In this document: one piece after another, positions 36,073 through 44,122 of the stretch
Position numbering within the stretch: the stretch's first letter is position 1
How the letters are laid out: the number at the start of each line of letters is the position of its first letter
Origin: Arthrobacter sp. CJ23
Lineage (GTDB): Bacteria; Actinomycetota; Actinomycetes; Actinomycetales; Micrococcaceae
NCBI RefSeq assembly: GCF_024741795.1
Contig: NZ_CP102950.1
Coordinates: forward strand, 4,564,025 to 4,628,024
Direction: 5' to 3'
DNA: 64,000 nt
Position numbers and translations under genes: made by a program
The notes under the pieces: generated by a model
What the model saw: the letters and a program-made list of their open reading frames with translations, nothing else
Told to the model about the DNA's origin: nothing
Databases searched by the model: none

Positions 36073-36762
36073 GTGAGCACCGCCCTGAACCTCGTCAATG
36101 TCACCCTCGAATACCCCGACGGCGACTCCACCCTCAAGGCGCTCGACGCCGTCAGCCTCAAGCTGGATGCCGGCGAATTCCTGTCCCTCGTGGGACCTTC
36201 CGGCTCCGGGAAATCCTCGCTGCTGGCGGTCGCGGCCACGCTCGTCCGCCCCACGTCCGGGCTGGTGGTGATCGACGGCCAGGATGCCACGGGGCTCCGC
36301 CTGGCCGAGCTGACGGCCCTGCGCCGGGACGCCGTGGGCATCATCTTCCAGCAGCCCAATCTCCTGCCCTCGCTGACCGCCGTCGAGCAGCTCGTCATCG
36401 GCGACCATCTGCGCGGCAATCCCGTGCGGCCGGCACGGCGGCGGGCTGCGGACCTGCTCGACGTCGTCGGGCTGGGCGGCGTGGTCAACAAGCGCCCGCA
36501 CCAGTTGTCCGGCGGGCAGCGCCAGCGCGTCAACATTGCGCGGGCGCTCATGGCCAGCCCGCGAGTGCTCCTGGTGGACGAGCCGACGGCGGCCCTGGAC
36601 ATGGAGCGCAGCGAGTCGATCGTGCGGCTGCTTCGCCAGGTCACGGACGAGTTCTCGACGGCGACCCTCATGGTCACGCACGATACCGAGTTCCTGCCGC
36701 TCACGGATTCCGTGGCCAGCATGCGCGACGGGCGGCTGGGCCTGCCGATCCGTACCGCCTGA
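36073..36762 (+). CDS. ABC transporter ATP-binding protein (LolD/MacB type)
   Basis: A 229-residue ATPase with Walker A GPSGSGKSS, Q-loop FQQPNLLPSLTA, signature LSGGQRQRVNIARAL, Walker B VLLVDEPTAALD and switch His in MVTHDTEF. It belongs to the subfamily that pairs with FtsX-like permeases. A GTG start at 36073 is used, since the longer frame upstream is a shadow of the permease gene; AAAGG precedes it. It energises the permease just upstream. Confidence 0.9.
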   Translation: MSTALNLVNVTLEYPDGDSTLKALDAVSLKLDAGEFLSLVGPSGSGKSSLLAVAATLVRPTSGLVVIDGQDATGLRLAELTALRRDAVGIIFQQPNLLPSLTAVEQLVIGDHLRGNPVRPARRRAADLLDVVGLGGVVNKRPHQLSGGQRQRVNIARALMASPRVLLVDEPTAALDMERSESIVRLLRQVTDEFSTATLMVTHDTEFLPLTDSVASMRDGRLGLPIRTA

Positions 36763-36782
36763 GCCAGCCCACAAGGCGCGGG

Positions 36783-37175
36783 TCAGCGGCCCAGCACGGC
36801 CTCGTCCTGCGCGTCATCGTAGGCGTCGCGGGCCTCGAGGATGCTGGGCACATGGTTCTCGGCCCATTCGCGCAGCATGGTGAGCGGCTGCAGCAGAGAT
36901 TCGCCGAGCGCCGTGAGCTCGTAATCCACGCGCGGCGGCACCTGGGCGTGGATGGTGCGAGTGATGAGGCCGTCGCGTTCCAGCGTCCGCAGCGTCTGGG
37001 TCAGCACCTTGGGCGTCACCACGCTGACCATCTTGCGCAGCTCGGAGAACCTGACGGGCCCGCCGCCGAGGACCTGTATCACCAGGGACGCCCATTTGTC
37101 CCCGATCCGCTGGAAGACCACGCGGGAAGGGCAGTTGGCGTCAAGCACATTGGCGGGAAAGTCTTTGGTATCCAC
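36783..37175 (-). CDS. HxlR-family winged-helix regulator
   Basis: A 130-residue regulator with the typical HxlR layout: an N-terminal Cys (C15 in DANCPSR), then IGDKWASLVIQVLGGGPVRFSELRK, SVVTPKVLTQTLRTLERDGLITR and YELTALGESL. HxlR proteins are often redox- or aldehyde-responsive repressors that use the N-terminal Cys. It is divergent from a NAD(P)-binding oxidoreductase, the expected target. A palindrome lies between them. Confidence 0.88.
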   Translation of the reverse strand: MDTKDFPANVLDANCPSRVVFQRIGDKWASLVIQVLGGGPVRFSELRKMVSVVTPKVLTQTLRTLERDGLITRTIHAQVPPRVDYELTALGESLLQPLTMLREWAENHVPSILEARDAYDDAQDEAVLGR

Positions 37176-37203
37176 GAGGTAACTAGGTTCCTTTGAAGCT
37201 ATC

Positions 37204-37220
37204 AGTATCCGAAAGATACT
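37204..37220. promoter_or_regulatory. Inverted repeat AGTATC-CGAAA-GATACT, candidate HxlR operator
   Basis: Six-base perfect arms with a five-base spacer lie midway between the divergent HxlR and oxidoreductase genes, 29 bases before the HxlR start and 38 before the oxidoreductase. Confidence 0.5.
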
Positions 37221-37257
37221 TTTGTGTCACGCAAGGATAGCAACCCCAAGGAGAGTC

Positions 37258-37863
37258 ATGAAAATCGCAGTCTACGGCGCAACCGGCATGGTCGGCAGCC
37301 AGATCGTCAACGAATCCCTCACCCGCGGCCACCAGGTCACCGCCATTTCCCGCAAGGGCGCCGAGGTTGCCGGTGCGGTCTCCGTGGCCGCCGACCAGGC
37401 CGACAGCCAGACGTTCGCGCAGATCGCCAAGGAGCACGACGCCGTGGTGCTGGCGACGGGCCCCAGCCGCACCGGCGGCGACCACGCCGAATGGCTCGCG
37501 GCCATGGAGACCGCCTTCAGCAACGCGGAAGGCACGCGCCTCATGATTGTGGGCGGCGCGGGAACCCTGGTGATCGACGGCGTCCGTCTCCTTGATTCGC
37601 CTGACTTCCCGGAGGCCTACAAGGCTGAGGCCACCACGGCGGCCAAGGCCCTCGCCGCCGTCAAGGAAGCCCCGGAATCCCTCGACTGGACCGTGCTCGC
37701 CCCGGCACCGATGATCCAGCCCGGTGAGCGCACGGGCAGCTACTCCGTGGCCAAGGACTCGCCGGCAGGCAGCAGCATCTCCACGCAGGACTACGCCGTG
37801 GCAATGCTGGACGAGATCGAAACCCCGGCCCACCGCCGCGCCCGCTTCACCGCCGCCAACTAA
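37258..37863 (+). CDS. NAD(P)-binding oxidoreductase (NmrA/SDR atypical)
   Basis: A 201-residue Rossmann protein. The N-terminal motif YGATGMVGSQIV binds NAD(P), and the rest fits the NmrA/BVR-B-like atypical short-chain dehydrogenases (LMIVGGAGTL, LDWTVLAPAPMI). No Tyr-Lys catalytic pair is seen, so it may be a quinone/flavin reductase or a redox sensor. AAGGAGAG lies seven bases before the ATG. Its expression is probably under the divergent HxlR regulator, suggesting a role in electrophile or oxidative stress. Confidence 0.85.
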   Translation: MKIAVYGATGMVGSQIVNESLTRGHQVTAISRKGAEVAGAVSVAADQADSQTFAQIAKEHDAVVLATGPSRTGGDHAEWLAAMETAFSNAEGTRLMIVGGAGTLVIDGVRLLDSPDFPEAYKAEATTAAKALAAVKEAPESLDWTVLAPAPMIQPGERTGSYSVAKDSPAGSSISTQDYAVAMLDEIETPAHRRARFTAAN

Positions 37864-37882
37864 AGCCGCCAACTAGAACCCA

Positions 37883-37989
37883 GCGCCCTCGCGAAGGCCC
37901 TGCGCGCCCTCGCGAAGGCCCGGCGCCCTCGCGAACGGGCAGCACGTGCCCCTAAATCCGCGCCAAGAGGGCATCTGCTGCCCGTTCGC
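37883..37989. repeat. Tandem GCGCCCTCGCGAA repeats joined to a long inverted repeat
   Basis: GCGCCCTCGCGAA occurs three times, starting at 37883, 37904 and 37923. The last copy runs into GCGAACGGGCAGCA (37931-37944), which is perfectly complementary to TGCTGCCCGTTCGC (37976-37989). It resembles a REP-type intergenic element and could fold as a terminator between the two convergent genes. Confidence 0.6.
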
Positions 37990-38002
37990 GCTCAAACAAG
38001 AG

Positions 38003-39442
38003 CTAGCCCAGGCCCAGCCCGGGTACCTGGATCCCGAATATGTCCTTCAGGGCATGCTTCGCCGCGTGGTACCCGGGCATTCCTGTCACGCCGGGTCCGG
38101 GCGGGGTGGACGAGGAACACAGGTACACGCCCGGCAGCGGGGTGCGCCACGGAACCGCGGACAGCACGGGCCGCCGCAGCAGGCCCCGGACGTCCATCAG
38201 CCCCGCGCTGAAGTCCCCGCCCACATAGTTCTCGTTGTGCGCGGCCATGTCCGCCGCCGTTGTGGTCCTGGAGGCAAGCACCACGTCCCGGAAGCCCGGG
38301 GCAAAGCGCTCGATCCTGGCCGTCACGGCCTCGGCCATGTCCACCGCGGAGCCGGCGGGCACGTGGCAGTAGCTCCACAGGATGTGCCGTCCCGCCGGTG
38401 CCCGGCCGGGGTCCACCACGGACGGCTGCGAGACGAGCACGTAGGGCTCCGCGGGATGCCGGCCGGCGGCCACGAGGTTCTCGGCCTCGGCCATCGCGGC
38501 GCGGGTGCCGCCCACGTGCACCGTTCCGGCGCGGGCCAGCTCCGGCGCCGCCCACGGCACGGGTCCTGACAGGATGAAGTCCACCTTGCACGCCGCGTTC
38601 CCGAAGCGGTAGGAGTCCAGCGCCCGGCGGTAGCGTTCGGGCAAGCCGGCCGGGGCCATCCGCAGGAAGCCAGTCGGTGCCACGTCCAGCAGTTTCACGC
38701 GCCCCGGCAGCGACGCCAGGAAGTCCACGCGTTCCCCCGTGTGGATCGTCCCGCCGTGGGCCAGGACGTCGTCGGCCATGGCAGCGGCGATCGACGCCGA
38801 GCCTCCCACGGGGATCGGCCAGCCCACGGCATGGGCCAGCAGTGCCAGCATCAGCCCCGCCCCGGATGCCGTGACGGAGGGAAGGGGTGCCACGGCATGT
38901 GCGGCGACGCCCGTCAGCAGGGCCGGCCCCTGGTCCCCGGCAAACTTCCGGTTCCACCATGGCGATCCCTGTTCCAGGGTTGCCAGGCCCAGCAGGGCGG
39001 CCGCCACAGGGTCACGGGGAACGCGCAGCAGCGCATTCGTGGTCACGTCCAGCACACCGTCCAGCCGCTGAAGCAGCGGCGCCATCAGCCGCCGGTACGC
39101 CGGCCCGTCAGCTCCGAGCCCCGCCGCCGTCTGCTCCAGCGAGCGGTACGCAATCGCGGCCCGGCCGCCGTCGAGCGGTGTCCCGTACTGGACCTCCGGC
39201 ACGCGCAGTTCCACACGCCGTTCCAGCTCGAAACTGCGGAAGAACGGCGAAGCGATCGCCATGGGATGCACGGCCGAGCAGATGTCGTGGAAGTGCCCGG
39301 GCTCGATCAGCTCCGCCGTCCGTGTTCCGCCGCCGATCGTCTCGGCAGCCTCGTAGACGTGCACGTCCAGGCCGGCGCGGGCCATGACCACCGCGGCCGC
39401 GAGGCCGTTGGGTCCGGAGCCGACGACGGCGACGTCAGGCAT
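38003..39442 (-). CDS. FAD-dependent oxidoreductase (phytoene desaturase-like)
   Basis: A 479-residue CrtI/PYROXD2-like flavoprotein. The N-terminal FAD motif GSGPNGLAAAVVMARAG (about 8-24) is followed by EAAETIGGGTRT, and the C-terminal FAD site is GMPGYHAAKHAL. No carotenoid genes lie nearby, so carotenoid desaturation is not implied; many such actinobacterial enzymes have unknown substrates. Its ATG overlaps the end of the upstream GT87-like gene by eight bases, so the two are co-transcribed. Confidence 0.83.
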   Translation of the reverse strand: MPDVAVVGSGPNGLAAAVVMARAGLDVHVYEAAETIGGGTRTAELIEPGHFHDICSAVHPMAIASPFFRSFELERRVELRVPEVQYGTPLDGGRAAIAYRSLEQTAAGLGADGPAYRRLMAPLLQRLDGVLDVTTNALLRVPRDPVAAALLGLATLEQGSPWWNRKFAGDQGPALLTGVAAHAVAPLPSVTASGAGLMLALLAHAVGWPIPVGGSASIAAAMADDVLAHGGTIHTGERVDFLASLPGRVKLLDVAPTGFLRMAPAGLPERYRRALDSYRFGNAACKVDFILSGPVPWAAPELARAGTVHVGGTRAAMAEAENLVAAGRHPAEPYVLVSQPSVVDPGRAPAGRHILWSYCHVPAGSAVDMAEAVTARIERFAPGFRDVVLASRTTTAADMAAHNENYVGGDFSAGLMDVRGLLRRPVLSAVPWRTPLPGVYLCSSSTPPGPGVTGMPGYHAAKHALKDIFGIQVPGLGLG

Positions 39443-40982
39443 CGTGCGACGCCCCCACAGCGGGAGGTTCTACAGCGGGAGGTGCGGCGGGTGGCGCCGC
39501 GGGAGTCGCCGCAGAGCGGGGCCGCCAGGGCAGCACCGAGGCCGTGGGCCGGAGGACGTCCAGGCGCAGCCAGTCCTTGCAGCGGTCGAAGGGCCCGCCG
39601 TGCGGATCGTCCACGCCGCGCAGGCGGACCGGGTCAAGCTCCGGCTCCCAGATGTCCCAGGCCACACGGAACATCAAATATGCCGTGGCGAACATATGCA
39701 GGGCCACGGCCATGACGTAGTAGGGCATGTCGATGTTGTGCTGGGACGCGCCGCCGCTGGTGAGCTGCCCCAGGTACATCCACACGGCCGCCCAGTGCAG
39801 CCCCTCGGCGGCCTGCCAGAGCAGGAAGTCCCGCCAGCGGGGGCGGGCCAGGGCCAGCAGCGGAATGAGCCACAAGACAAACTGCGGCGAATAGACCTTG
39901 TTGGTCAAGATGAAGGCGGCCACGATCAGGAAGGTCAACTGCGCCAGGCGGGGGCGCCGCGGTGCGGTCAGCGCCAGGATGCCGATCAGCACGCACGCCA
40001 CGAGGAAGAGGTTGGTGGCCAGGGTGTTGATGGCCGCTGCCTCGAGCTGCTCCCACTTCAGGCGGTTGGCCACGATGTTGTAGACGAACCAGGGGGAGCT
40101 GTAGCCGGCGGGGCGCTCCTCGGAGAATTCGAAGAAGTACCTCCAGCCGGCAGGGTTCATGGCGGCGATCGGCACGTTGATGGCCAGCCAGGCGGCGGCC
40201 GCGGAGACGGCGGTCACCAGGAAAACCTTGATCCGTCCGGTGCGCAGGGCCAGGAGGAAGACGGCGCCGAGGATCAGCACGGGGTACAGCTTGGTGGCTG
40301 TGCCGAGGCCGAAGAAGATGCCCGCCACCACTGGATGGTTCTTCGCGAAGAAGTACATGCCCACCGCGAGCATGCCCACGGCCCACATGTCCCAGTTGAT
40401 GACACCGGCCAGGATGATCCCGGGCGCCAGGGCCACCATGGCCGCATCCCAGGGCCTGCTCCGGTTGATCCGGGCCGTCGCCAGGACGGTGACCAGCCAG
40501 ACGGCCACGATCAGGGTGGCATTGACGTCGAAATACCCCAGGATGCGTTCGTCGTTGACTCCCTGGCCGGGGACCAGAAGGGCCGTGGCTCCGGCGATGA
40601 CGCCCATGATGACCGGGTATTCGAAGAAGCTGCCCTGGGTGAAGAACGGGAAGACGCCGTCCCCGATCCCGCGGTTGCGGAACAGTTCGGGGAAGTCCGA
40701 GTAGCAGGTGGCGTAGAACTGGACCGGGGTGTGCCAGCCGTTCACGCGGCAGTGCTGCTTGACCAGGATCGCGAGGAGTGCGGCCAGCACCGTCAGGATG
40801 ATCAGGACGCGTTCCACCGTGAAGATGCCGGGGGAGACCCTGCCGGGCGCGGACCTCCTCCCGAGCGGACCGCCGATCAGTTCGGTGAAGTTCCGCAGCA
40901 TGGCGTCGCTGCGGCTGGGAACCACAAAGCGCGCGCGCTTTCGCTGCCGGTGCGGCTTTGTCTCCTGCATGGCATCGAGCAT
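39435..40982 (-). CDS. GT87-type polyprenyl-phosphate-dependent mannosyltransferase-like membrane protein
   Basis: A 515-residue integral membrane protein with about 10-12 hydrophobic segments. It matches the DUF2029/GT87 group that includes mycobacterial alpha-mannosyltransferases using polyprenyl-phosphate-mannose outside the membrane. Visible markers are an acidic first periplasmic loop (YSDFPELF), YFDVNATL and ATKLYPVLIL. The cytoplasmic tail is Pro/Ala-rich. The start could also be 40970. It would add sugars to a lipoglycan or cell-wall glycan; the acceptor is unknown. A terminator hairpin stands only 18 bases before the start. Confidence 0.82.
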   Translation of the reverse strand: MLDAMQETKPHRQRKRARFVVPSRSDAMLRNFTELIGGPLGRRSAPGRVSPGIFTVERVLIILTVLAALLAILVKQHCRVNGWHTPVQFYATCYSDFPELFRNRGIGDGVFPFFTQGSFFEYPVIMGVIAGATALLVPGQGVNDERILGYFDVNATLIVAVWLVTVLATARINRSRPWDAAMVALAPGIILAGVINWDMWAVGMLAVGMYFFAKNHPVVAGIFFGLGTATKLYPVLILGAVFLLALRTGRIKVFLVTAVSAAAAWLAINVPIAAMNPAGWRYFFEFSEERPAGYSSPWFVYNIVANRLKWEQLEAAAINTLATNLFLVACVLIGILALTAPRRPRLAQLTFLIVAAFILTNKVYSPQFVLWLIPLLALARPRWRDFLLWQAAEGLHWAAVWMYLGQLTSGGASQHNIDMPYYVMAVALHMFATAYLMFRVAWDIWEPELDPVRLRGVDDPHGGPFDRCKDWLRLDVLRPTASVLPWRPRSAATPAAPPAAPPAVEPPAVGASHDA

Positions 40983-41000
40983 ACCTTCAGCTTAAAAGGC

Positions 41001-41030
41001 AGGAGCCCACGCGTAGCCGCGTGGGCTCCT
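41001..41030 (-). terminator. Terminator of the 46-residue small gene
   Basis: A 13-base perfect stem starting AGGAGCCCACGCG, with a four-base loop, is followed on the minus strand by GCCTTTTAAG. It lies 57 bases after the small gene's stop and 18 bases before the GT87 start, so it may also attenuate the latter. Confidence 0.7.
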
Positions 41031-41087
41031 TGAGGATCTGTTCCAATGTGGATCATCGGACACTCCCTTCGGAAGGGCTGAAGGGCA

Positions 41088-41228
41088 TCAGCGGATGACT
41101 CCCATCTGGTGCATGACGACGTAGACGTCTTCGCGGCGCTGATCCAGCAGCTGTCCGTTGAAGATGGTCCGGTCCTTCTCGACAGGCCTGCCGTTGAAGA
41201 CCAGTATGTCCTTTAGGCGCTTTCCCAT
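41088..41228 (-). CDS. Small protein, 46 residues, unknown function
   Basis: Starts MGKRLKDILVFNGRPVEKD and ends YVVMHQMGVIR. A near-perfect Shine-Dalgarno, AGGAGGTGA, precedes the ATG by four bases, and a strong intrinsic terminator follows, so the gene looks like a real, well-translated, monocistronic unit. The protein is charged and has no signal or membrane segment. I do not recognise the family. A perfect palindrome CCGAATTCGG (41270-41279) lies about 40 bases before the start and could be an operator. The upstream DNA is AT-richer than the genome average. Confidence 0.65.
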   Translation of the reverse strand: MGKRLKDILVFNGRPVEKDRTIFNGQLLDQRREDVYVVMHQMGVIR

Positions 41229-41604
41229 GGTTCACCTCCTTTCCTCGATGATTGATACGAATGAATTGACCGAATTCGGGCACAACAATTAAGGCCCATT
41301 GAATTCGTGAGAAAACAGCAGCCCAATTAGCGGCATGAGCGCCGGTCAATAATGAGTGGATAAAGCGGATCGATTGAGGTAAACCCCGGATGACCGTGCA
41401 CACAGCCGAGGCCGGCGCCCTGCAGCCGTCCCCAACAAGAAGCTGGTTCCGAACTATGGGGATACTGCGCACCTGCGGCAAACCGCGTGGATCCGCGTCA
41501 ACAACTGGCTCTTCCAGGCGCCGAGCCCGGAATACGGGATAGGCGGAAGATCAGATTCCCGCCGGCGACAGGCCGGGCCGGAAAATCAGGGAAAAGCCAG
41601 TGGG

Positions 41605-41682
41605 TTAAATGTGGCGTCGATCAGCAGTGAAGGCCGGGGTAGCAGAGACGTTCATCATCCATCCGCTAGTCAAAGTAATCAT
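41605..41682 (-). CDS. Micro-ORF, 25 residues, unknown function
   Basis: Starts MITLTSGWMM and ends FTADRRHI. GAGGAGG lies about eight bases before the ATG, far better than chance. The peptide is Thr/Met-rich with one Trp and no hydrophobic stretch long enough to span a membrane. It may be a regulatory leader peptide for something downstream, or a small protein in its own right. About 375 bases without a credible gene separate it from the 46-residue gene on the same strand. Confidence 0.45.
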   Translation of the reverse strand: MITLTSGWMMNVSATPAFTADRRHI

Positions 41683-41850
41683 TTTCCCAACCTCCTCTTC
41701 TGCTGTGGCAATGGCCCGTTTGACTGACCGGAGCATTGCGCGCCTCGATCCCGGCAAATCGCTCTGGGAACAAGATTTAAGTTACACCATGTTTCGTGCA
41801 CATGGCCAGTGAATTCGAAGATTTACTAAAAAGAATTTCCGAACCGCGGT

Positions 41851-42435
41851 TCAGAGGCCCCAGCGCACAATTGCGGGGGTCCGCTTGTCCCAGCCCAGGG
41901 TGCAGACCTTTGCGGTGCCGAGGATGAAGTGGCGGCCTTCCCGGGCGTCCAGTTCCAGCCAGCGGGCGGTGAGGATCCGGGAGAAGTGGCCGTGGGCCAC
42001 TACAAGGACATTGTCCATGCCGGATTCGAGGACTCGCGCAATGATCTTGTCCGCCCGGGCGGCCACTTCGTCCAGTGTTTCGCCGTTCGGCACGCCGTCG
42101 GTCCAGATCAGGTACTCGGGGTTGTCCTTGCGGATCAGGTCCGAGCTGATGCCCTCATAGTCGCCATAGTTCCATTCGACGGCCAGCGGCTCGTGGACGG
42201 CGTCCGGATAGCCGGCCAGCTCCGCCGTGCGGCGGGCGCGGCGCAGCGGCGAGGTCAGCACGACGTCGAAGTCGATGCCTTCCAGGACCTTGCGCGCCTC
42301 CACGGCCTGCTGCTCGCCTTCAACGGTCAGCGGCAGGTCGGTGAGCCCGGTGTACTGCCCGCTCTTGGACCATTCGGTCTCGCCGTGGCGGAGGATCCAG
42401 AGCTGCGGGCGCGTGAGCTTCGATGTTTCGTTCAC
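41851..42435 (-). CDS. Histidine phosphatase family protein (phosphoglycerate mutase-like)
   Basis: A 194-residue branch-2 histidine phosphatase. The catalytic RHG motif is ILRHGETEW (His17), the proton donor lies in EWNYGDYEG, and the second His is VVAHGHFSR. Relatives dephosphorylate sugar phosphates, nucleotides or phosphoglycolate; the substrate here is unknown. It starts with GTG immediately after the cca stop, with GAGGAG inside the end of cca, so the two genes are coupled. Confidence 0.88.
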   Translation of the reverse strand: MNETSKLTRPQLWILRHGETEWSKSGQYTGLTDLPLTVEGEQQAVEARKVLEGIDFDVVLTSPLRRARRTAELAGYPDAVHEPLAVEWNYGDYEGISSDLIRKDNPEYLIWTDGVPNGETLDEVAARADKIIARVLESGMDNVLVVAHGHFSRILTARWLELDAREGRHFILGTAKVCTLGWDKRTPAIVRWGL

Positions 42436-43962
42436 TTATGACTCCTCTGATGTTGCGGCGGGCGCGACGGCGGCGGGCGCGGTGTCTTCCGGGGCGGAAC
42501 CGGCGGTCTCCGCGGAAGGTTCGACGGCGGCGGCGGACTCGGGCTGGCTTGCCCACCATGCCAGAAGCTTGGACTCGGCTTCCTCGTGGGAGAGGGGGCC
42601 GTGTTCCATGCGTTCTTCGAGCAGGAACTTGTACGCGCGGCCCACCACCGGTCCGGGCTTGAGCCCCAGCATTGCCATGATCTGGGCCCCGTCCAGGTCC
42701 GGGCGGATCGCGTTCAGTGATTCCTGTTCGAGCAGGACCGAAATCCGTTCCTCGAGGTCATCGTAGGCGAAGGAGAGCCGCTCGGCCTTGCGCTGGTTAC
42801 GCGTGGTGACGTCCGATCGCGTCAGGCGGTGCAGCCGTTCCAGGAGGGGGCCGGCGTCGGTCACGTAGCGGCGCACGGCGGAATCCGTCCAGCCGGCCTC
42901 GCCGTAGCCGTAGAAGCGCATGTGGAGCTCCACGAGCCTGGCCACGGCCTTGATGGTGTCGTTGTCGAAGCGCAGCGCCTTCATCCGCTTGGCGGTCAGC
43001 TTGGAACCCACCATGTCGTGGTGGCGGAAGCTCACCGCGCCGCCCGGTTCGAAGCGGCGCGTCGCCGGCTTCCCGACGTCGTGCATGAGGGCCGCAAACC
43101 GCAGCACAAAGTCAGGGCCGGGCACGGCACCGTCCCCGCCGGTTTCCAGCGAAGCGGCCTGCTCCAGGACCTGCAACGAGTGCTGGTAAACGTCCTTGTG
43201 GCGGTGGTGCTCGTCGGATTCCAGGCGCAGGGCCGACACTTCGGGCAGCACGAACTCCGCGAGCCCGGTGTCCACCAGGAGGTCGATGCCCACGCGTGGG
43301 TGCGCACCGTTAATAAGCTTGACCAGTTCGTCGCGGACGCGCTCGGCGGAGATGATCTGGATCCGCTCGGCCATTTCGGTCATCGCCAGCCGGACGTCGT
43401 CGTGCACGGAGACGCCCAGCTGCGAGGCGAAGCGCGCGGCCCGCATCATGCGCAGGGGGTCATCGGAGAAGGAGGCCTCCGGGGCGCCGGGCGTGGCCAG
43501 CTCGGAGGCGTGCAGATCGCGGACGCCGCCGAAGGGATCCACGAGTTCCATGGACGGCAGGCGCAGGGCCATGGCGTTGATGGTGAAGTCGCGGCGCAGG
43601 AGGTCGTCCGTGAGCGAGTCACCGAAGGCCACCACGGGCTTGCGCGAATCAGGATCGTAGGCCTCGGCCCTGTACGTGGTGATCTCGATCTGGAAGCCGG
43701 ACTTCTTCATGCCGATGGTGCCGAACGCACGGCCGATTTCCCAGAAGTTGTCCGCCCACTTCTTGATGACGGAGATGGTCTGGTCCGGCGTGGCATCGGT
43801 GGTGAAATCGAGGTCCGGGGAGGTCCGCCCCAGGAAGAGGTCGCGCACGGGGCCGCCCACCAGGGACAGCTCGAATCCGGCGTCAACAAATCGCCGACCA
43901 AGGTCCAGGACCACCGGGTCGATCGTGAAGTTAACTGAAGAGCTGTCCAATACGTGCGCCAT
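42436..43962 (-). CDS. cca: CCA-adding tRNA nucleotidyltransferase
   Basis: A 508-residue class II polymerase that builds or repairs the CCA end of tRNA. The N-terminal catalytic motif GGPVRDLFLGRTSPDLDFTT carries the metal-binding Asp pair. RRDFTINAMAL and DDPLRMMRAARFASQLG form the neck and nucleotide-recognition segments. An HD domain follows (ALMHDVGKP, FRHHDMVG). The C-terminal 45 residues are Ala/Glu-rich and outside the family core. This is the gene called pcnA in mycobacteria, and it is divergent from the NUDIX gene exactly as there. Confidence 0.93.
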   Translation of the reverse strand: MAHVLDSSSVNFTIDPVVLDLGRRFVDAGFELSLVGGPVRDLFLGRTSPDLDFTTDATPDQTISVIKKWADNFWEIGRAFGTIGMKKSGFQIEITTYRAEAYDPDSRKPVVAFGDSLTDDLLRRDFTINAMALRLPSMELVDPFGGVRDLHASELATPGAPEASFSDDPLRMMRAARFASQLGVSVHDDVRLAMTEMAERIQIISAERVRDELVKLINGAHPRVGIDLLVDTGLAEFVLPEVSALRLESDEHHRHKDVYQHSLQVLEQAASLETGGDGAVPGPDFVLRFAALMHDVGKPATRRFEPGGAVSFRHHDMVGSKLTAKRMKALRFDNDTIKAVARLVELHMRFYGYGEAGWTDSAVRRYVTDAGPLLERLHRLTRSDVTTRNQRKAERLSFAYDDLEERISVLLEQESLNAIRPDLDGAQIMAMLGLKPGPVVGRAYKFLLEERMEHGPLSHEEAESKLLAWWASQPESAAAVEPSAETAGSAPEDTAPAAVAPAATSEES

Positions 43963-44122
43963 AGTCTCTTAAGCTTGGCAGATTTTTGGGCCGTCATGGG
44001 CCACCGGGACGCCCCAAAACGCGGGGTCCCGCACGCGGACCGGAGGAGACCGGCTCCTGCCGTCCATTTTGCGGCCATGTCCCGGTCATCACCACAGGGC
44101 AAGAGTCGTTAGAGTGGAGTTC

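Noticed and set aside
38003..39442. Carotenoid biosynthesis gene (crtI)
   Set aside because: The protein has the fold but there is no phytoene synthase, cyclase or prenyltransferase nearby, and the family is broad.
41053..41481. 142-residue minus-strand frame over the small-gene region
   Set aside because: It is in a different frame from the 46-residue gene with the strong Shine-Dalgarno and has no start signal or domain.
41088..41682. The two micro-ORFs as a RiPP (lasso or lanthipeptide) cluster
   Set aside because: No maturation enzyme, protease or dedicated transporter lies next to them; the neighbours are a phosphatase, cca and a glycosyltransferase.
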